Assembly: GCA_913774845.1 (NCBI GenBank)
Contig: CAJYJO010000014.1
Coordinates: forward strand, 1-64,000
Reading direction: 5' to 3'
Origin: an uncultured Microbacterium sp.
GTDB lineage: Bacteria; Actinomycetota; Actinomycetes; Actinomycetales; Microbacteriaceae
DNA length: 64,000 bases
This document shows positions 9,962 through 18,994 of this stretch, in pieces. Numbering within the stretch: the first letter of the stretch is position 1; each line of letters opens with the position of its first letter. The notes under the pieces were generated by a model, which was not told the DNA's origin, made no database searches, and worked only from the letters and a program-made list of their open reading frames with translations. Made by a program: the position numbers and the translations under genes.

Positions 9962-11008
9962 TCATGACCCCTGGCTGAACCGGAGCAGGCCGTCGGGGTG
10001 GGGCGCCCCGAGATGGTCGTAGGCCTCGGGGGTGGCCACCCGACCGCGCGGCGTGCGGCCCATGAAGCCGATGCGCACGAGGTAGGGCTCGACGACCGAC
10101 TCGATGGTCTCGGGCTCCTCCCCCACGGCGACCGCCAGCGTGCTCAGGCCCACGGGTCCGCCGCGGAACCGCCGCACCAGCGCGTCGAGCACGGCGCGGT
10201 CGAGCCGGTCGAGACCGATCGCGTCGACGTCGTAGAGGTCGAGGGCGGCGCCCACCGTGCGCACGTCGGCGTCGCCGGCATCCGTTCCCACCGACGGCCC
10301 GTGCACCACGAGATAGTCGCGAACGCGGCGCAGCAGCCGGTTCGCGATGCGGGGGGTCCCGCGCGAGCGCCGCGCGATCTCCGACCGTGCGGTGCCGGGC
10401 AGACCGACGTCGAGCATGGATGCCGATCGCGAGACGACCTGCTCGAGCTCGTCGGGCTCGTAGTACTCGAGGTGCGCGGTGAAGCCGAAGCGGTCCCGCA
10501 GCGGGTTGGGGAGGAGTCCCGCGCGCGTGGTGGCGCCCACGAGCGTGAAGGGCGCGAGATCGAGCGGGATGCTCGTGGCGCCGGCGCCCTTGCCGACCAT
10601 GATGTCGATGCGGAAGTCCTCCATCGCGAGGTACAGCATCTCTTCGGCCGAGCGCGCCATGCGGTGGATCTCGTCGATGAACAGCACCTCGCCGGGCGTC
10701 AGCGACGACAGCAGCGCGGCGAGGTCGCCGGCGTGCTGGATGGCGGGACCGCTCGACAGCCGGAGCGGGCGGCCGCTCTCGTGCGCCACGATCATCGCGA
10801 GCGTGGTCTTGCCGAGACCGGGAGGGCCCGAGAGCAGGATGTGGTCGGGCGAGCGCTGCTGGATGCGCGCCGCGTCGAGCAGGAGCTGCAGCTGGCCGCG
10901 CACCTTGTGCTGGCCGACGAACTCGTCGAGCGAGGTGGGACGGAGCGCCCCTTCGATCGCGAGCTCGGTCTCGTCGTCGGGGGTTCCGGCGTCGCGCACG
11001 TCAGCCAC
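9962..11008 (-). CDS. ruvB: Holliday junction branch migration helicase RuvB
   Basis: AAA+ motor that drives branch migration with RuvA. The 348 residues show Walker [14 protein letters not shown], Walker [10 protein letters not shown], the family signature [14 protein letters not shown] and a C-terminal winged helix ([20 protein letters not shown]). Length is typical. The start overlaps ruvA by eight bases, so translation is probably coupled in the order ruvC-ruvA-ruvB. Confidence 0.97.
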   Translation of the reverse strand: MADVRDAGTPDDETELAIEGALRPTSLDEFVGQHKVRGQLQLLLDAARIQQRSPDHILLSGPPGLGKTTLAMIVAHESGRPLRLSSGPAIQHAGDLAALLSSLTPGEVLFIDEIHRMARSAEEMLYLAMEDFRIDIMVGKGAGATSIPLDLAPFTLVGATTRAGLLPNPLRDRFGFTAHLEYYEPDELEQVVSRSASMLDVGLPGTARSEIARRSRGTPRIANRLLRRVRDYLVVHGPSVGTDAGDADVRTVGAALDLYDVDAIGLDRLDRAVLDALVRRFRGGPVGLSTLAVAVGEEPETIESVVEPYLVRIGFMGRTPRGRVATPEAYDHLGAPHPDGLLRFSQGS

Positions 11009-11621
11009 CCACGGGCTCCTTGCGCGCGGGACCGAGCAGCGCCAGCGTGAGCCGCAGCAGCGCCTGGACCGAGGCGCGATCGCTCTCGGAAGCGTTCTCG
11101 GCGACGGATGCCACCGCCTCCGCCGCCGTGCGCTCGCTCCACCCGAGACCGACCAACGCCTGCGTGACCTGCAGGGGCACCTGGCCGTGGGCCGAGACGG
11201 CGGCGGGCGCCGCGGCCGGAACGACGGCGAGCTTGCCCGCGAGCTGCACGACGATGAGCTTGGCGGTCTTGGGACCGATGCCGGACACGCGGCGGAAGGG
11301 CGCGTCGTCGTCGTCGGCCACGGCCTGCGCGATCTGCGGCACCGTCAGCGACGACAGCACACCGAGCGCGGACTTCGGGCCGACGCCGGTGACGCTGATG
11401 AGCTGCACGAAGACGGTGAGCTCCTCGCGGCTCTCGAAGCCGTAGAGCGAGAGCGCGTCTTCGCGCACGATCAGGTTCGTGTGGAGGTGGACGTCGTCGC
11501 CGACGTGCACCGTCCGTGCGAACTGCGAGGTGACGGCGACCGAGAAGCCGACGCCGCCCACCACGACGATCAAGGAGTCGTCGGCGACGTGAGCCGCGGT
11601 GCCGTGCAGCGAGGAGATCAT
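11001..11621 (-). CDS. ruvA: Holliday junction DNA-binding subunit RuvA
   Basis: RuvA tetramers hold the four-way junction for RuvB. The 206 residues show the OB-fold N-terminus ([11 protein letters not shown]...[12 protein letters not shown]), the helix-hairpin-helix region ([16 protein letters not shown] and [16 protein letters not shown]), and a C-terminal three-helix domain that contacts RuvB. The product is normal in length and lies in the ruvCAB operon, nine bases after ruvC. Confidence 0.96.
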   Translation of the reverse strand: MISSLHGTAAHVADDSLIVVVGGVGFSVAVTSQFARTVHVGDDVHLHTNLIVREDALSLYGFESREELTVFVQLISVTGVGPKSALGVLSSLTVPQIAQAVADDDDAPFRRVSGIGPKTAKLIVVQLAGKLAVVPAAAPAAVSAHGQVPLQVTQALVGLGWSERTAAEAVASVAENASESDRASVQALLRLTLALLGPARKEPVGG

Positions 11622-11630
11622 CGGACCAGC

Positions 11631-12245
11631 CTACGCGCCGCTTCGTACATGTGTTCGAGCGACACGCGTTGCCGGGGTCCGCCGCTTCTCGGCATCCCGC
11701 CACGCCTTCTGCGCCGGCGTCAGAGCCGCATCGCCGGACACGGGCCCGGCGGCCCCTCCGCGCCACGCGTGGCAGAGGGCGATGGCCAGGGCGTCGGCCG
11801 CGTCCGCGGGCTGCGGGAGGGAGTCGAGGCGCAGCACGCGCGCGACCATCGTCTGCACCTGCCGCTTGTCGGCGGAGCCGTACCCGGTGATGGCGGCCTT
11901 GACCTCACTGGGGGTGTGGGTGGCGGCGGCCAGCCCGTGCTCCGCCGCGAGCAGGAGGGCGATGCCGCTCGCCTGCGCGGTGCCCATCACCGAGTGCCGG
12001 TTGTTCTGCGCGAACACCCGCTCGACGGCGACCACGTGCGGCTGATGCACCGTGAGCACCTCTCGGATGCCGGCGGCGATGGCCGCGAGACGCTTCTCGA
12101 TCGGGTCGCTCGGCGCGGATCGCGCGACGCCCACGTGCACCAGGGACGCCGTGCGGTCGGGCGAGACGTCGACGACGCCGATACCGCACCTGGTGAGGCC
12201 GGGGTCGATACCGAGGACGCGGAGGGAACGGGACACGGCCCCCAC
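11631..12245 (-). CDS. ruvC: Crossover junction endodeoxyribonuclease RuvC
   Basis: Resolvase that cuts Holliday junctions. The acidic catalytic residues sit in recognisable motifs: VLGIDPGLTRCG (D near residue 13), AVERVFAQNN (E), and the C-terminal DAADALAIALCHAW. The motif GYGSADKRQVQTMVARVL is also typical. At 204 residues it is somewhat longer than the usual 170-190, with a basic C-terminal extension. GTG starts at 12245 and 12236 are both possible. Confidence 0.95.
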   Translation of the reverse strand: MGAVSRSLRVLGIDPGLTRCGIGVVDVSPDRTASLVHVGVARSAPSDPIEKRLAAIAAGIREVLTVHQPHVVAVERVFAQNNRHSVMGTAQASGIALLLAAEHGLAAATHTPSEVKAAITGYGSADKRQVQTMVARVLRLDSLPQPADAADALAIALCHAWRGGAAGPVSGDAALTPAQKAWRDAEKRRTPATRVARTHVRSGA

Positions 12246-12284
12246 GCTAAGCGCAGGGGCCGTGTCGAGGCTCAGGGCGCGCCC

Positions 12285-13043
12285 TTACTCGTCGTTCTCG
12301 AGCTCGGCCTGCACCTCGGGGGTGAGGTCGAAGTTCGTGTAGACGTTCTGCACGTCGTCGCTGTCTTCGAGGGCGTCGATGAGGCGGAAGACCTTGCGGG
12401 CGGTGTCGGCGTCGACCTCGATCTTCAGCGAGGGGACGAACTCGACATCGGCGGAGTCGTACTCGATCCCCGCGTCTTGCAGGGCGCTGCGCACGGAGAC
12501 CAGGTCGCTCGCCTCGGTGATGATGCCGAAGCCCTCGCCGTGCGGCTCGACCTCTTCGGCGCCGGCCTCGAGGACGGCGAGCATGACGTCGTCTTCGCTG
12601 GTTCCTTCGCTGGGCACGACGATGACGCCCTTGCGGCTGAAGTTGTACGCGACGCTGCCCGGGTCGGCGAGCGTGCCGCCGTTACGGCTGAGGGCGGTGC
12701 GCACCTCGGCTGCGGCGCGGTTCTTGTTGTCGGTCAGACACTCGATGAGGAACGCCACGCCGTTCGGCCCGTAGCCCTCGTACATGATGGACAGGTACTC
12801 GACGGCTTCGCCGCCGATGCCGGCACCGCGCTTGATGGCCCGATCGATGTTGTCTTTGGGGACCGAGGTCTTCTTGGCCTTCAGGACCGCGTCGAAGAGC
12901 GTCGGGTTGCCCTGCAGGTCGGCGCCGCCGAGCTTGGCCGCGACCTCGATGTTCTTGATGAGCTTGGCCCACGACTTGGCGCGGCGGGCGTCGACGACCG
13001 CCTTCTTGTGCTTGGTCGTGGCCCATTTGGAGTGTCCGGACAT
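12285..13043 (-). CDS. YebC/PmpR family protein (TACO1-like translational/transcriptional regulator)
   Basis: A 252-residue YebC-family protein. The start is fixed by the canonical N-terminus [20 protein letters not shown]; upstream open frame is not part of it. Other family blocks are [33 protein letters not shown] and [11 protein letters not shown]. The family has been described as DNA-binding regulators and, more recently, as helpers of ribosomes at difficult sequences. It sits between pdxT and ruvC, the common actinobacterial neighbourhood. Confidence 0.95.
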   Translation of the reverse strand: MSGHSKWATTKHKKAVVDARRAKSWAKLIKNIEVAAKLGGADLQGNPTLFDAVLKAKKTSVPKDNIDRAIKRGAGIGGEAVEYLSIMYEGYGPNGVAFLIECLTDNKNRAAAEVRTALSRNGGTLADPGSVAYNFSRKGVIVVPSEGTSEDDVMLAVLEAGAEEVEPHGEGFGIITEASDLVSVRSALQDAGIEYDSADVEFVPSLKIEVDADTARKVFRLIDALEDSDDVQNVYTNFDLTPEVQAELENDE

Positions 13044-13053
13044 AGCTTCCAGT

Positions 13054-13663
13054 CTAGAGCGCGGTCGCCGTCGCGCCGCGTCTCGCCTCGACGTGGTCCA
13101 GGAACCGCTGGTGGAACCGGGTCTCCCCCGTCGATTCGGGATGGAACGCGGTGCCGAGCAGCACGCCCTGCTCGATCGCGACGACGCGCCCGTCGGGAAG
13201 GGATGCCAGAGGCTCGGCATCCGGGCCCCACTCGAGCACCGCGGGCGCGCGGATGAAGACGGCGTGCACGGGCGGATCGCCGAGGGCGGGCACGTCGAGG
13301 TCGATCTCGAACGAGGCGGTCTGGCTGCCGAAGACGTTCCGCGCGACGCGTGCGTCGATCCCGCCGAAGGTGCGCTGGCCGGCGATCGCGCCGTCGATGC
13401 GGTCGGCGAGGAGGATGAGGCCCGCGCACGTGCCGTACATCGGCATGCCGTCGGCGATCGCCGCGCGGATCGGGTCGAACAGGTCGAAGGCGCGCGCGAG
13501 CTTGTCGATGACGCTGGACTCGCCGCCGGGGAGCACGAGGCCCTCCACGGCGGCGAGTTCCTCGGGTCGACGCACGGGGCGTGCGTCGGCGCCGAGGGCG
13601 GTCAGGACGGCGAGGTGCTCGCGCACGTCGCCCTGGAGCGCGAGGACGCCGACGCGGGGGGCG

Positions 13664-13674
<11 letters not shown>
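13054..13674 (-). CDS. pdxT: PLP synthase glutaminase subunit PdxT
   Basis: Class I glutamine amidotransferase that feeds ammonia to PdxS for de novo pyridoxal 5'-phosphate synthesis. The 206 residues carry [12 protein letters not shown], the oxyanion-strand motif LPGGESSVI, the nucleophile motif [11 protein letters not shown] and the C-terminal His/Glu pair in [11 protein letters not shown]. The GTG start overlaps the pdxS end by 11 bases, as expected for coupled synthesis of the two subunits. Confidence 0.96.
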
Positions 13675-14548
<874 letters not shown>

Positions 14549-14581
14549 GTCCACTCCGTTCCGCGCTTCGGGGCGCGATCA

Positions 14582-14595
14582 TTGGCTTAGGCCAA
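14582..14595. promoter_or_regulatory. Inverted repeat in the pdxS-pdxR divergent region (candidate PdxR operator)
   Basis: TTGGC and GCCAA flank a 4-base spacer in the 95-base region between the divergent pdxS and pdxR starts. PdxR-type MocR regulators are known to control pdxST from this position, so this palindrome is a reasonable binding site. The assignment is inference; no second copy was seen nearby. Confidence 0.4.
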
Positions 14596-14643
14596 ACCGT
14601 AGCATGGCTGAGGACATAGAGTGACGGTGAACCGAGGGGGCTC

Positions 14644-15984
14644 ATGAGCATCGACATCACCGGCCGTTCGGCCTCCGAGATCGCCGCCGACCTGCGCACG
14701 AGGATCGAGCGCGGCGAGCTCTCCCCCGGCACCCTGCTGCCGCCCGTGCGCGCCGTCGCGGCCGATCTGGGCGTCAACCGCAACACCGTCGTGGCGGCCT
14801 ATCGCCAGCTCGCCCAAGCGGGCCTCGTCGAGGCGCGCGGTCGCAGCGGCACGCGCGTCGCCGATCGGACGACGGTCGCCCAGGAGGGCTACGCCCCCGA
14901 CACGGTGCTGCGCGACGTGGGCACCGGCAACCCCGACCCCGCGCGGATCCCCGACCCCACCGCCGCCCTGGCCCGCTCGGCGCGGCCCGTGCTGTACGGC
15001 GAGCCGGTGATCGACCCCGGCCTCGAGGCGTGGGCGCGCACCTGGATGACCGAGCAGCTGCCCCAGGACGACGTCCGCATCACGGTCACCAGTGGCGCGA
15101 GCGACTCGATCGAGCGCCTGCTCGCCCAGGCTCTGCAGCGCGACGACGCGGTCGCCCTGGAGGATCCCTGCTTCCTCTCCGCCCTGCACACCGTCCGCAC
15201 CGGCGGGTACCGCGCGGTCCCCGTCGAGGTGGATGCCGAGGGCATGACCGTCGACGGCCTCCGCGCCGCGCTCGAAGCGGGGGTCCGCGCCGTCGTGTGC
15301 ACCCCCCGCGCGCACAATCCCACGGGCGCGAGCCTCACGGCGGAGCGCGCCGCAGCGCTGCGCGAGGTCCTCACCGCCCACCCGTACGTCCTCGTGATCG
15401 AGGACGACCACTTCTCGCTCCTGTCCCGCGCCCCGCTGCGCTCCGTGATCGGACCGGGGCAGAAACGGTGGGCGCGGATCCGCTCCATGTCGAAGTTCCT
15501 CGGACCCGACACGTGCCTCGCGCTCGTGGCATCCGACGCCGACACCGCCGACGGTCTCGCCGTGCGCCTCACCCCGGGCACCACGTGGGTCAGTCACATC
15601 CTTCAGCGCCTCACCCTCGCGCTCGTCACCGATCCCGCGGTCCGCGCCGACATCGAAGGCGCGGCCGAGCACTACGCGGCCCGCAACGCCGCCTTCGCGG
15701 CGGCACTGACGAAACGCGGCCTGCCGACCGTTCCGGGCGACGGGCTGAACCTGTGGGTCCCGCTCCCGGCGCCCGCCTCAATCGTGCGCGAAGACCTCAT
15801 GCGTCGCGGGTGGCTGGTGCGCGAGGGCGATCCGTTCTTCCTGACCCCCGAGCGCACGGGCTCGTTCCTGCGCCTCACCGTTCACGACCTGGATGCCGAA
15901 TCGGCCCGCGCCCTGGCCGACGACCTGGCCGCGGCCTCCGGCGCATCCCGACCGAGCGCCCGAGGTGGAAGGATCGAGGCATGA
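14644..15984 (+). CDS. pdxR: PdxR, MocR-family PLP-sensing transcriptional regulator
   Basis: 446 residues: an N-terminal GntR winged helix (about 1-75, IERGELSPGTLLPPVRAVAA, NRNTVVAAYRQLAQAGLVE) fused to an aminotransferase class I-like domain (about 100-430) with the PLP-lysine region IRSMSKFLGPDT. MocR regulators bind PLP through the aminotransferase domain and regulate transcription. Its position divergent to pdxST and its ATGA overlap with pdxY identify the B6 pathway as the target. Confidence 0.9.
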   Translation: MSIDITGRSASEIAADLRTRIERGELSPGTLLPPVRAVAADLGVNRNTVVAAYRQLAQAGLVEARGRSGTRVADRTTVAQEGYAPDTVLRDVGTGNPDPARIPDPTAALARSARPVLYGEPVIDPGLEAWARTWMTEQLPQDDVRITVTSGASDSIERLLAQALQRDDAVALEDPCFLSALHTVRTGGYRAVPVEVDAEGMTVDGLRAALEAGVRAVVCTPRAHNPTGASLTAERAAALREVLTAHPYVLVIEDDHFSLLSRAPLRSVIGPGQKRWARIRSMSKFLGPDTCLALVASDADTADGLAVRLTPGTTWVSHILQRLTLALVTDPAVRADIEGAAEHYAARNAAFAAALTKRGLPTVPGDGLNLWVPLPAPASIVREDLMRRGWLVREGDPFFLTPERTGSFLRLTVHDLDAESARALADDLAAASGASRPSARGGRIEA

Positions 15985-16832
15985 AGGTTCTCTCGATCCA
16001 GTCCGCCGTCGCGTATGGTCACGTCGGCAACTCCGCCGCCGTCTTCCCGCTCCAGCGCATCGGCGTCGAGGTGCTGCCCGTCTACACGGTGAACTTCTCG
16101 AACCACACGGGCTACGGCGCCTGGCGCGGTCCGCTCATCTCCCCAGACGACGTGGCGGCGGTCATCACCGGCATCGAGGAGCGAGGCATCTTCCCCGAGA
16201 TCGACGTCGTACTCTCGGGCTACCAGGGCGGCGAGGGCATCGCCGACGTGATCATCGACACCGTCGCGCGGGTGAAGAAGGCGAACCCGGATGCCGTCTA
16301 CGCCTGCGACCCGGTCATGGGCAACGCCAAGTCGGGCTGCTTCGTGGCCCCGGCGATCCCCGAGCTCCTGCGCGAGCGCGTGGTGCCGGTGGCCGACATC
16401 CTCACGCCGAACCAGTTCGAGCTCGGGTTCCTCACCGGCACGGAGCCGGGCAGCATCGAGTCGACCCTCGACTCGGCGGACGCGCTTCGCGACCGCGGAC
16501 CGCGCACGATCCTCGTCACCAGCGTCGAGCGCCCCGACCGCGACGCCGACACGATCGAGATGATGGTCGTCGACGATGCCGGCGCCTGGATCGTTCAGAC
16601 GCCTCTCATCCCCATGAAGGCGAACGGTTCGGGCGATGTCACCGCCGCGCTCTTCACCGCGCATTACCGCCGCTCGGGCGACCCCGCCGATGCCCTCGCC
16701 CGCACGGCCTCGAGCGTCTTCGACCTGCTGTCGAACACCTACGACTCCGGTTCGCGCGAACTGCGCCTCATCGAGTCGCAGGAGGCGTACGCCAACCCTC
16801 GTCTGCAGTTCTCGGTACGTCAGGTGCGCTGA
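15981..16832 (+). CDS. pdxY: Pyridoxal kinase PdxY
   Basis: 283 residues, ribokinase-like fold. The ATG overlaps the pdxR stop as ATGA. Motifs are MKVLSIQSAVAYGHVGNSAA, VNFSNHTGYG, VYACDPVMGN, the anion-hole/catalytic block MKANGSGDVTAALFTAHY and the typical YELRLI-like C-terminal region (SRELRLIESQEAYANP). The enzyme phosphorylates pyridoxal in the salvage route, so one locus holds both de novo (pdxST) and salvage steps plus their regulator. Confidence 0.94.
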   Translation: MKVLSIQSAVAYGHVGNSAAVFPLQRIGVEVLPVYTVNFSNHTGYGAWRGPLISPDDVAAVITGIEERGIFPEIDVVLSGYQGGEGIADVIIDTVARVKKANPDAVYACDPVMGNAKSGCFVAPAIPELLRERVVPVADILTPNQFELGFLTGTEPGSIESTLDSADALRDRGPRTILVTSVERPDRDADTIEMMVVDDAGAWIVQTPLIPMKANGSGDVTAALFTAHYRRSGDPADALARTASSVFDLLSNTYDSGSRELRLIESQEAYANPRLQFSVRQVR

Positions 16833-16951
16833 GGCGCGAGGCGGCGGCTCTGGAGCCCTCGTCGGCGGCGAGGACCAGCGGGCCAGTGCGGGTGTCCATC
16901 CCCGACGCCAGCGCGCGCCCCGGCACCGCGCATCGCAGCGGGGAGGAAAGA

Positions 16952-16991
16952 CCCCGGGATCGACCGTCTCGGGCGACGATCGATCCCGGGG
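16952..16991. terminator. Convergent terminator between pdxY and the lectin gene
   Basis: A 12-base perfect stem, CCCCGGGATCGA pairing with TCGATCCCGGGG, around a 16-base loop. It lies 120 bases after the pdxY stop and 13 bases after the end of the convergent lectin gene, so it can serve both. There is no strong T-tract. Confidence 0.6.
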
Positions 16992-17004
16992 CCCGGGGGT
17001 GGGC

Positions 17005-18045
17005 TTAGAGCCCGTCGTGGTGCATCGCCTGCACGAGGCGCACGTTGCGGTCGAAGGCCGTCTCGCTGAACTCACTCGAGTAGTTCAGACCGTACGGCCA
17101 CATGTGGGTTCCTCCGCAGTTGATACGGGCGTCCGGGCCGTCCCAGGACTTCAGCAGCGGCAGCGCGGCGGGCCAGTCCTGCGCGTCGCACTTGCTCTGG
17201 AAGTGAGACGCCGTTCCGACACCGACCGTGTGCGCGATCTCGTGCAGGGCCGTTCCCTCGACCATGTACGAACGGTTCGAGCCGAAGCGCATGTCGCCGT
17301 TGATGTTGGCATCCGCGGTGGGCACTCCGGGCACGTACGAGACGTTCAGGTGGCGCCAGGTGTTGTTGAACTTGTTGTATCGAGCGATCGCACGGTCCAT
17401 CGCGTCGGTGATGCGTGCGTAGGCATCGAGCTCGTCCGCCGAGGGGTTCGCCGACTTGTACAGCGTGTACGTCATCTTCGAGACGCTGGGGTCGGTCAGA
17501 CGCCAGCGCTGCACGCCGGTGTTGTTGCAGACCTGCTGCGACAGCAGACCGCCGTCGACCGGCGATGCCACGCTCTGCAGGCACAGGTTGTTGAACTTGT
17601 TGCGGATCTCGGTCCACCCGCCACCCACGTCGGTCAGCTGCCACTGCTGCACCTCGTTGCGCAGACAGGTCCACTGCCGCACCTCGGAGCCGGGAGCGGT
17701 GGCGAAGTTGAAGTTGTCGAGGCAGAGGTTGCTGTACTTGTTCTTGATCTCTGCGTAGCCGTTGCCGAGGTCGGTCACCGCCCACAGCTGGTTCTGGCCC
17801 TCGAGGCAGGTCCACTGACGCACCTCCGCGCCGGGCTGCGTCTTGAAGTCGAAGTCGTCGAGGCAGAGGGTGTTCTGCTGGTTGCGGATCTCCTGGTTGG
17901 AGCCGGTGCCGACGGGAGCCGTCGGCGCGGCGGTGGCGGGGGCGGCCGCACCGTAGAGGGTGAAACCGATGGCGAGGGATGCCACGAGCGCACCGAGCGC
18001 TCGCAGTCCCCGTCCTGTCGGTCGGGACATCGTCGTCCGTGACAT
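17005..18045 (-). CDS. Secreted ricin-type lectin with C-terminal zinc-metalloprotease-like domain
   Basis: 346 residues. The N-terminus has a long signal peptide (basic start, hydrophobic LRALGALVASLAIGFTLYG, cleavage near PATA-AP). Three tandem ~43-residue repeats follow (about 50-180), each with N-x-LCL(D/Q) and most with EVRQWTC and QW-x-(L/V)TD: a ricin-B beta-trefoil that binds carbohydrate. The C-terminal ~160 residues include HEIAHTVGVG, an HExxH zinc motif, with later cysteines. The ATG at 18045 is chosen because it starts the signal peptide and follows an AAAGG site. It is probably an exported enzyme targeted to polysaccharide or glycoprotein. The open frame upstream to 18240 is not part of it. 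Confidence 0.85.
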   Translation of the reverse strand: MSRTTMSRPTGRGLRALGALVASLAIGFTLYGAAAPATAAPTAPVGTGSNQEIRNQQNTLCLDDFDFKTQPGAEVRQWTCLEGQNQLWAVTDLGNGYAEIKNKYSNLCLDNFNFATAPGSEVRQWTCLRNEVQQWQLTDVGGGWTEIRNKFNNLCLQSVASPVDGGLLSQQVCNNTGVQRWRLTDPSVSKMTYTLYKSANPSADELDAYARITDAMDRAIARYNKFNNTWRHLNVSYVPGVPTADANINGDMRFGSNRSYMVEGTALHEIAHTVGVGTASHFQSKCDAQDWPAALPLLKSWDGPDARINCGGTHMWPYGLNYSSEFSETAFDRNVRLVQAMHHDGL

Positions 18046-18299
18046 GTGAGGGCCTTTCGCGTTTGCCGGACCCGCCCGCGGGGCGGTCCGGATGGGTGGA
18101 ACGACGCGCGCCGACCGGGCCGGCCGGAGCCGGTGGAGGGCGCGCGCCAGCGTCGCGTCGGGGTCGTGGGGTGACCGGGACGCTTCCGTCGGTGCGGTTG
18201 TGGTGACCGTCGGGGGGACGCGGCACTCGCGAAGCGTCAACGTCTTTGTTATCGCTCACATTTCGCTTAGAGGCGATGATGGCGTTGTTATGAGGATGC

Positions 18300-18321
18300 T
18301 GTCAAGCGATTTTTGTATCGC
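18300..18321 (-). promoter_or_regulatory. Possible -35 box and inverted repeat upstream of the lectin gene
   Basis: On the minus strand TTGACA (18300-18305) lies beside an inverted repeat GCGAT...ATCGC (18306-18321), in a stretch of 325 bases (18046-18370) that is visibly less GC-rich than its neighbours and has no gene. No good -10 is visible 17 bases downstream, so the promoter call is weak. Confidence 0.3.
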
Positions 18322-18339
18322 GTTCGCAACCGGTTCGAC

Positions 18340-18372
18340 GAGAGCGCTCTCATCGTCGCGGGGAGCGCTCTC
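18340..18372. promoter_or_regulatory. Two LacI-type palindromic operators
   Basis: GAGAGCGCTCTC (18340-18351, perfect palindrome) and GGGAGCGCTCTC (18361-18372, AGCGCT core) lie with centres 21 bases apart, about two helical turns, on the same face of the DNA. The sequence is close to the CebR box (TGGGAGCGCTCCCA) of LacI-family regulators of sugar utilisation in actinobacteria. They are upstream of the lectin/metalloprotease gene; the second overlaps the end of the HIT gene. Carbohydrate-dependent control of the secreted enzyme is inferred. Confidence 0.55.
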
Positions 18373-18994
18373 AGGCGCCCCACGCGTCGGCGACCACCCG
18401 GCGGACGTCGCCCAACAGCTGCGGCAGCGCCTTGGTCTTCGCGATGATCGGGAAGAAGTTCGCGTCCGAGGCCCAGCGCGGCACGATGTGCTGGTGCAGG
18501 TGCGCGTCGACGCCCGCGCCGGCGATCGCCCCCTGGTTCATGCCCAGGTTGAATCCGTCGCAGCGCGACGTGGCGCGCAGGACCCGCATCCCCCGCTGCG
18601 TCAGCGCCCCGATCTCGGCGACCTCCTCGTCGGTCGCCTGATCGTAGGTCGCGATGTGGCGGTACGGGCAGACGAGCAGGTGGCCCGAGTTGTAGGGGAA
18701 CAGGTTGAGCAGCACATACGCGGTCCTGCCGCGCGCGACGATCAGCCCGTCTTCGTCGGACTTCTCCGGGGCGGCGCAGAACGGGCAGTTCTGCTCCATC
18801 GGTTCCCGGCCCGCCGAGATGTACGCCATCCGGTGCGGGGTCCACAGGCGCTGGAACTCGTCCGGCACTCCCGGGAGCGTCATCGCGTCGACGAGCTCGG
18901 CGTCGGTCGTCGCCGATCCGGATGCCGTGCCCTCGGGCGACGAAGAGGGCTCCGCCGCGGCGCCCCCGGCGGCGGCATCCGGATCGTTCGTCAC
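18371..18994 (-). CDS. HIT-family hydrolase, probable Ap4A phosphorylase type
   Basis: 207 residues. The histidine triad is [10 protein letters not shown] near residue 160; CPFC near residue 70 is a zinc pair. The family blocks [18 protein letters not shown] and [15 protein letters not shown] resemble the mycobacterial Ap4A phosphorylase (Rv2613c), which is also directly downstream of thrS. The GTG at 18994 overlaps the thrS stop (GTGA), so the two are coupled. The N-terminal ~40 residues are low complexity. Confidence 0.88.
   Translation of the reverse strand: MTNDPDAAAGGAAAEPSSSPEGTASGSATTDAELVDAMTLPGVPDEFQRLWTPHRMAYISAGREPMEQNCPFCAAPEKSDEDGLIVARGRTAYVLLNLFPYNSGHLLVCPYRHIATYDQATDEEVAEIGALTQRGMRVLRATSRCDGFNLGMNQGAIAGAGVDAHLHQHIVPRWASDANFFPIIAKTKALPQLLGDVRRVVADAWGA

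Noticed and set aside
10479-13256. A 925-codon plus-strand frame across ruvB-ruvA-ruvC-yebC
   Set aside because: It is antisense to four conserved genes and shows no protein signature.
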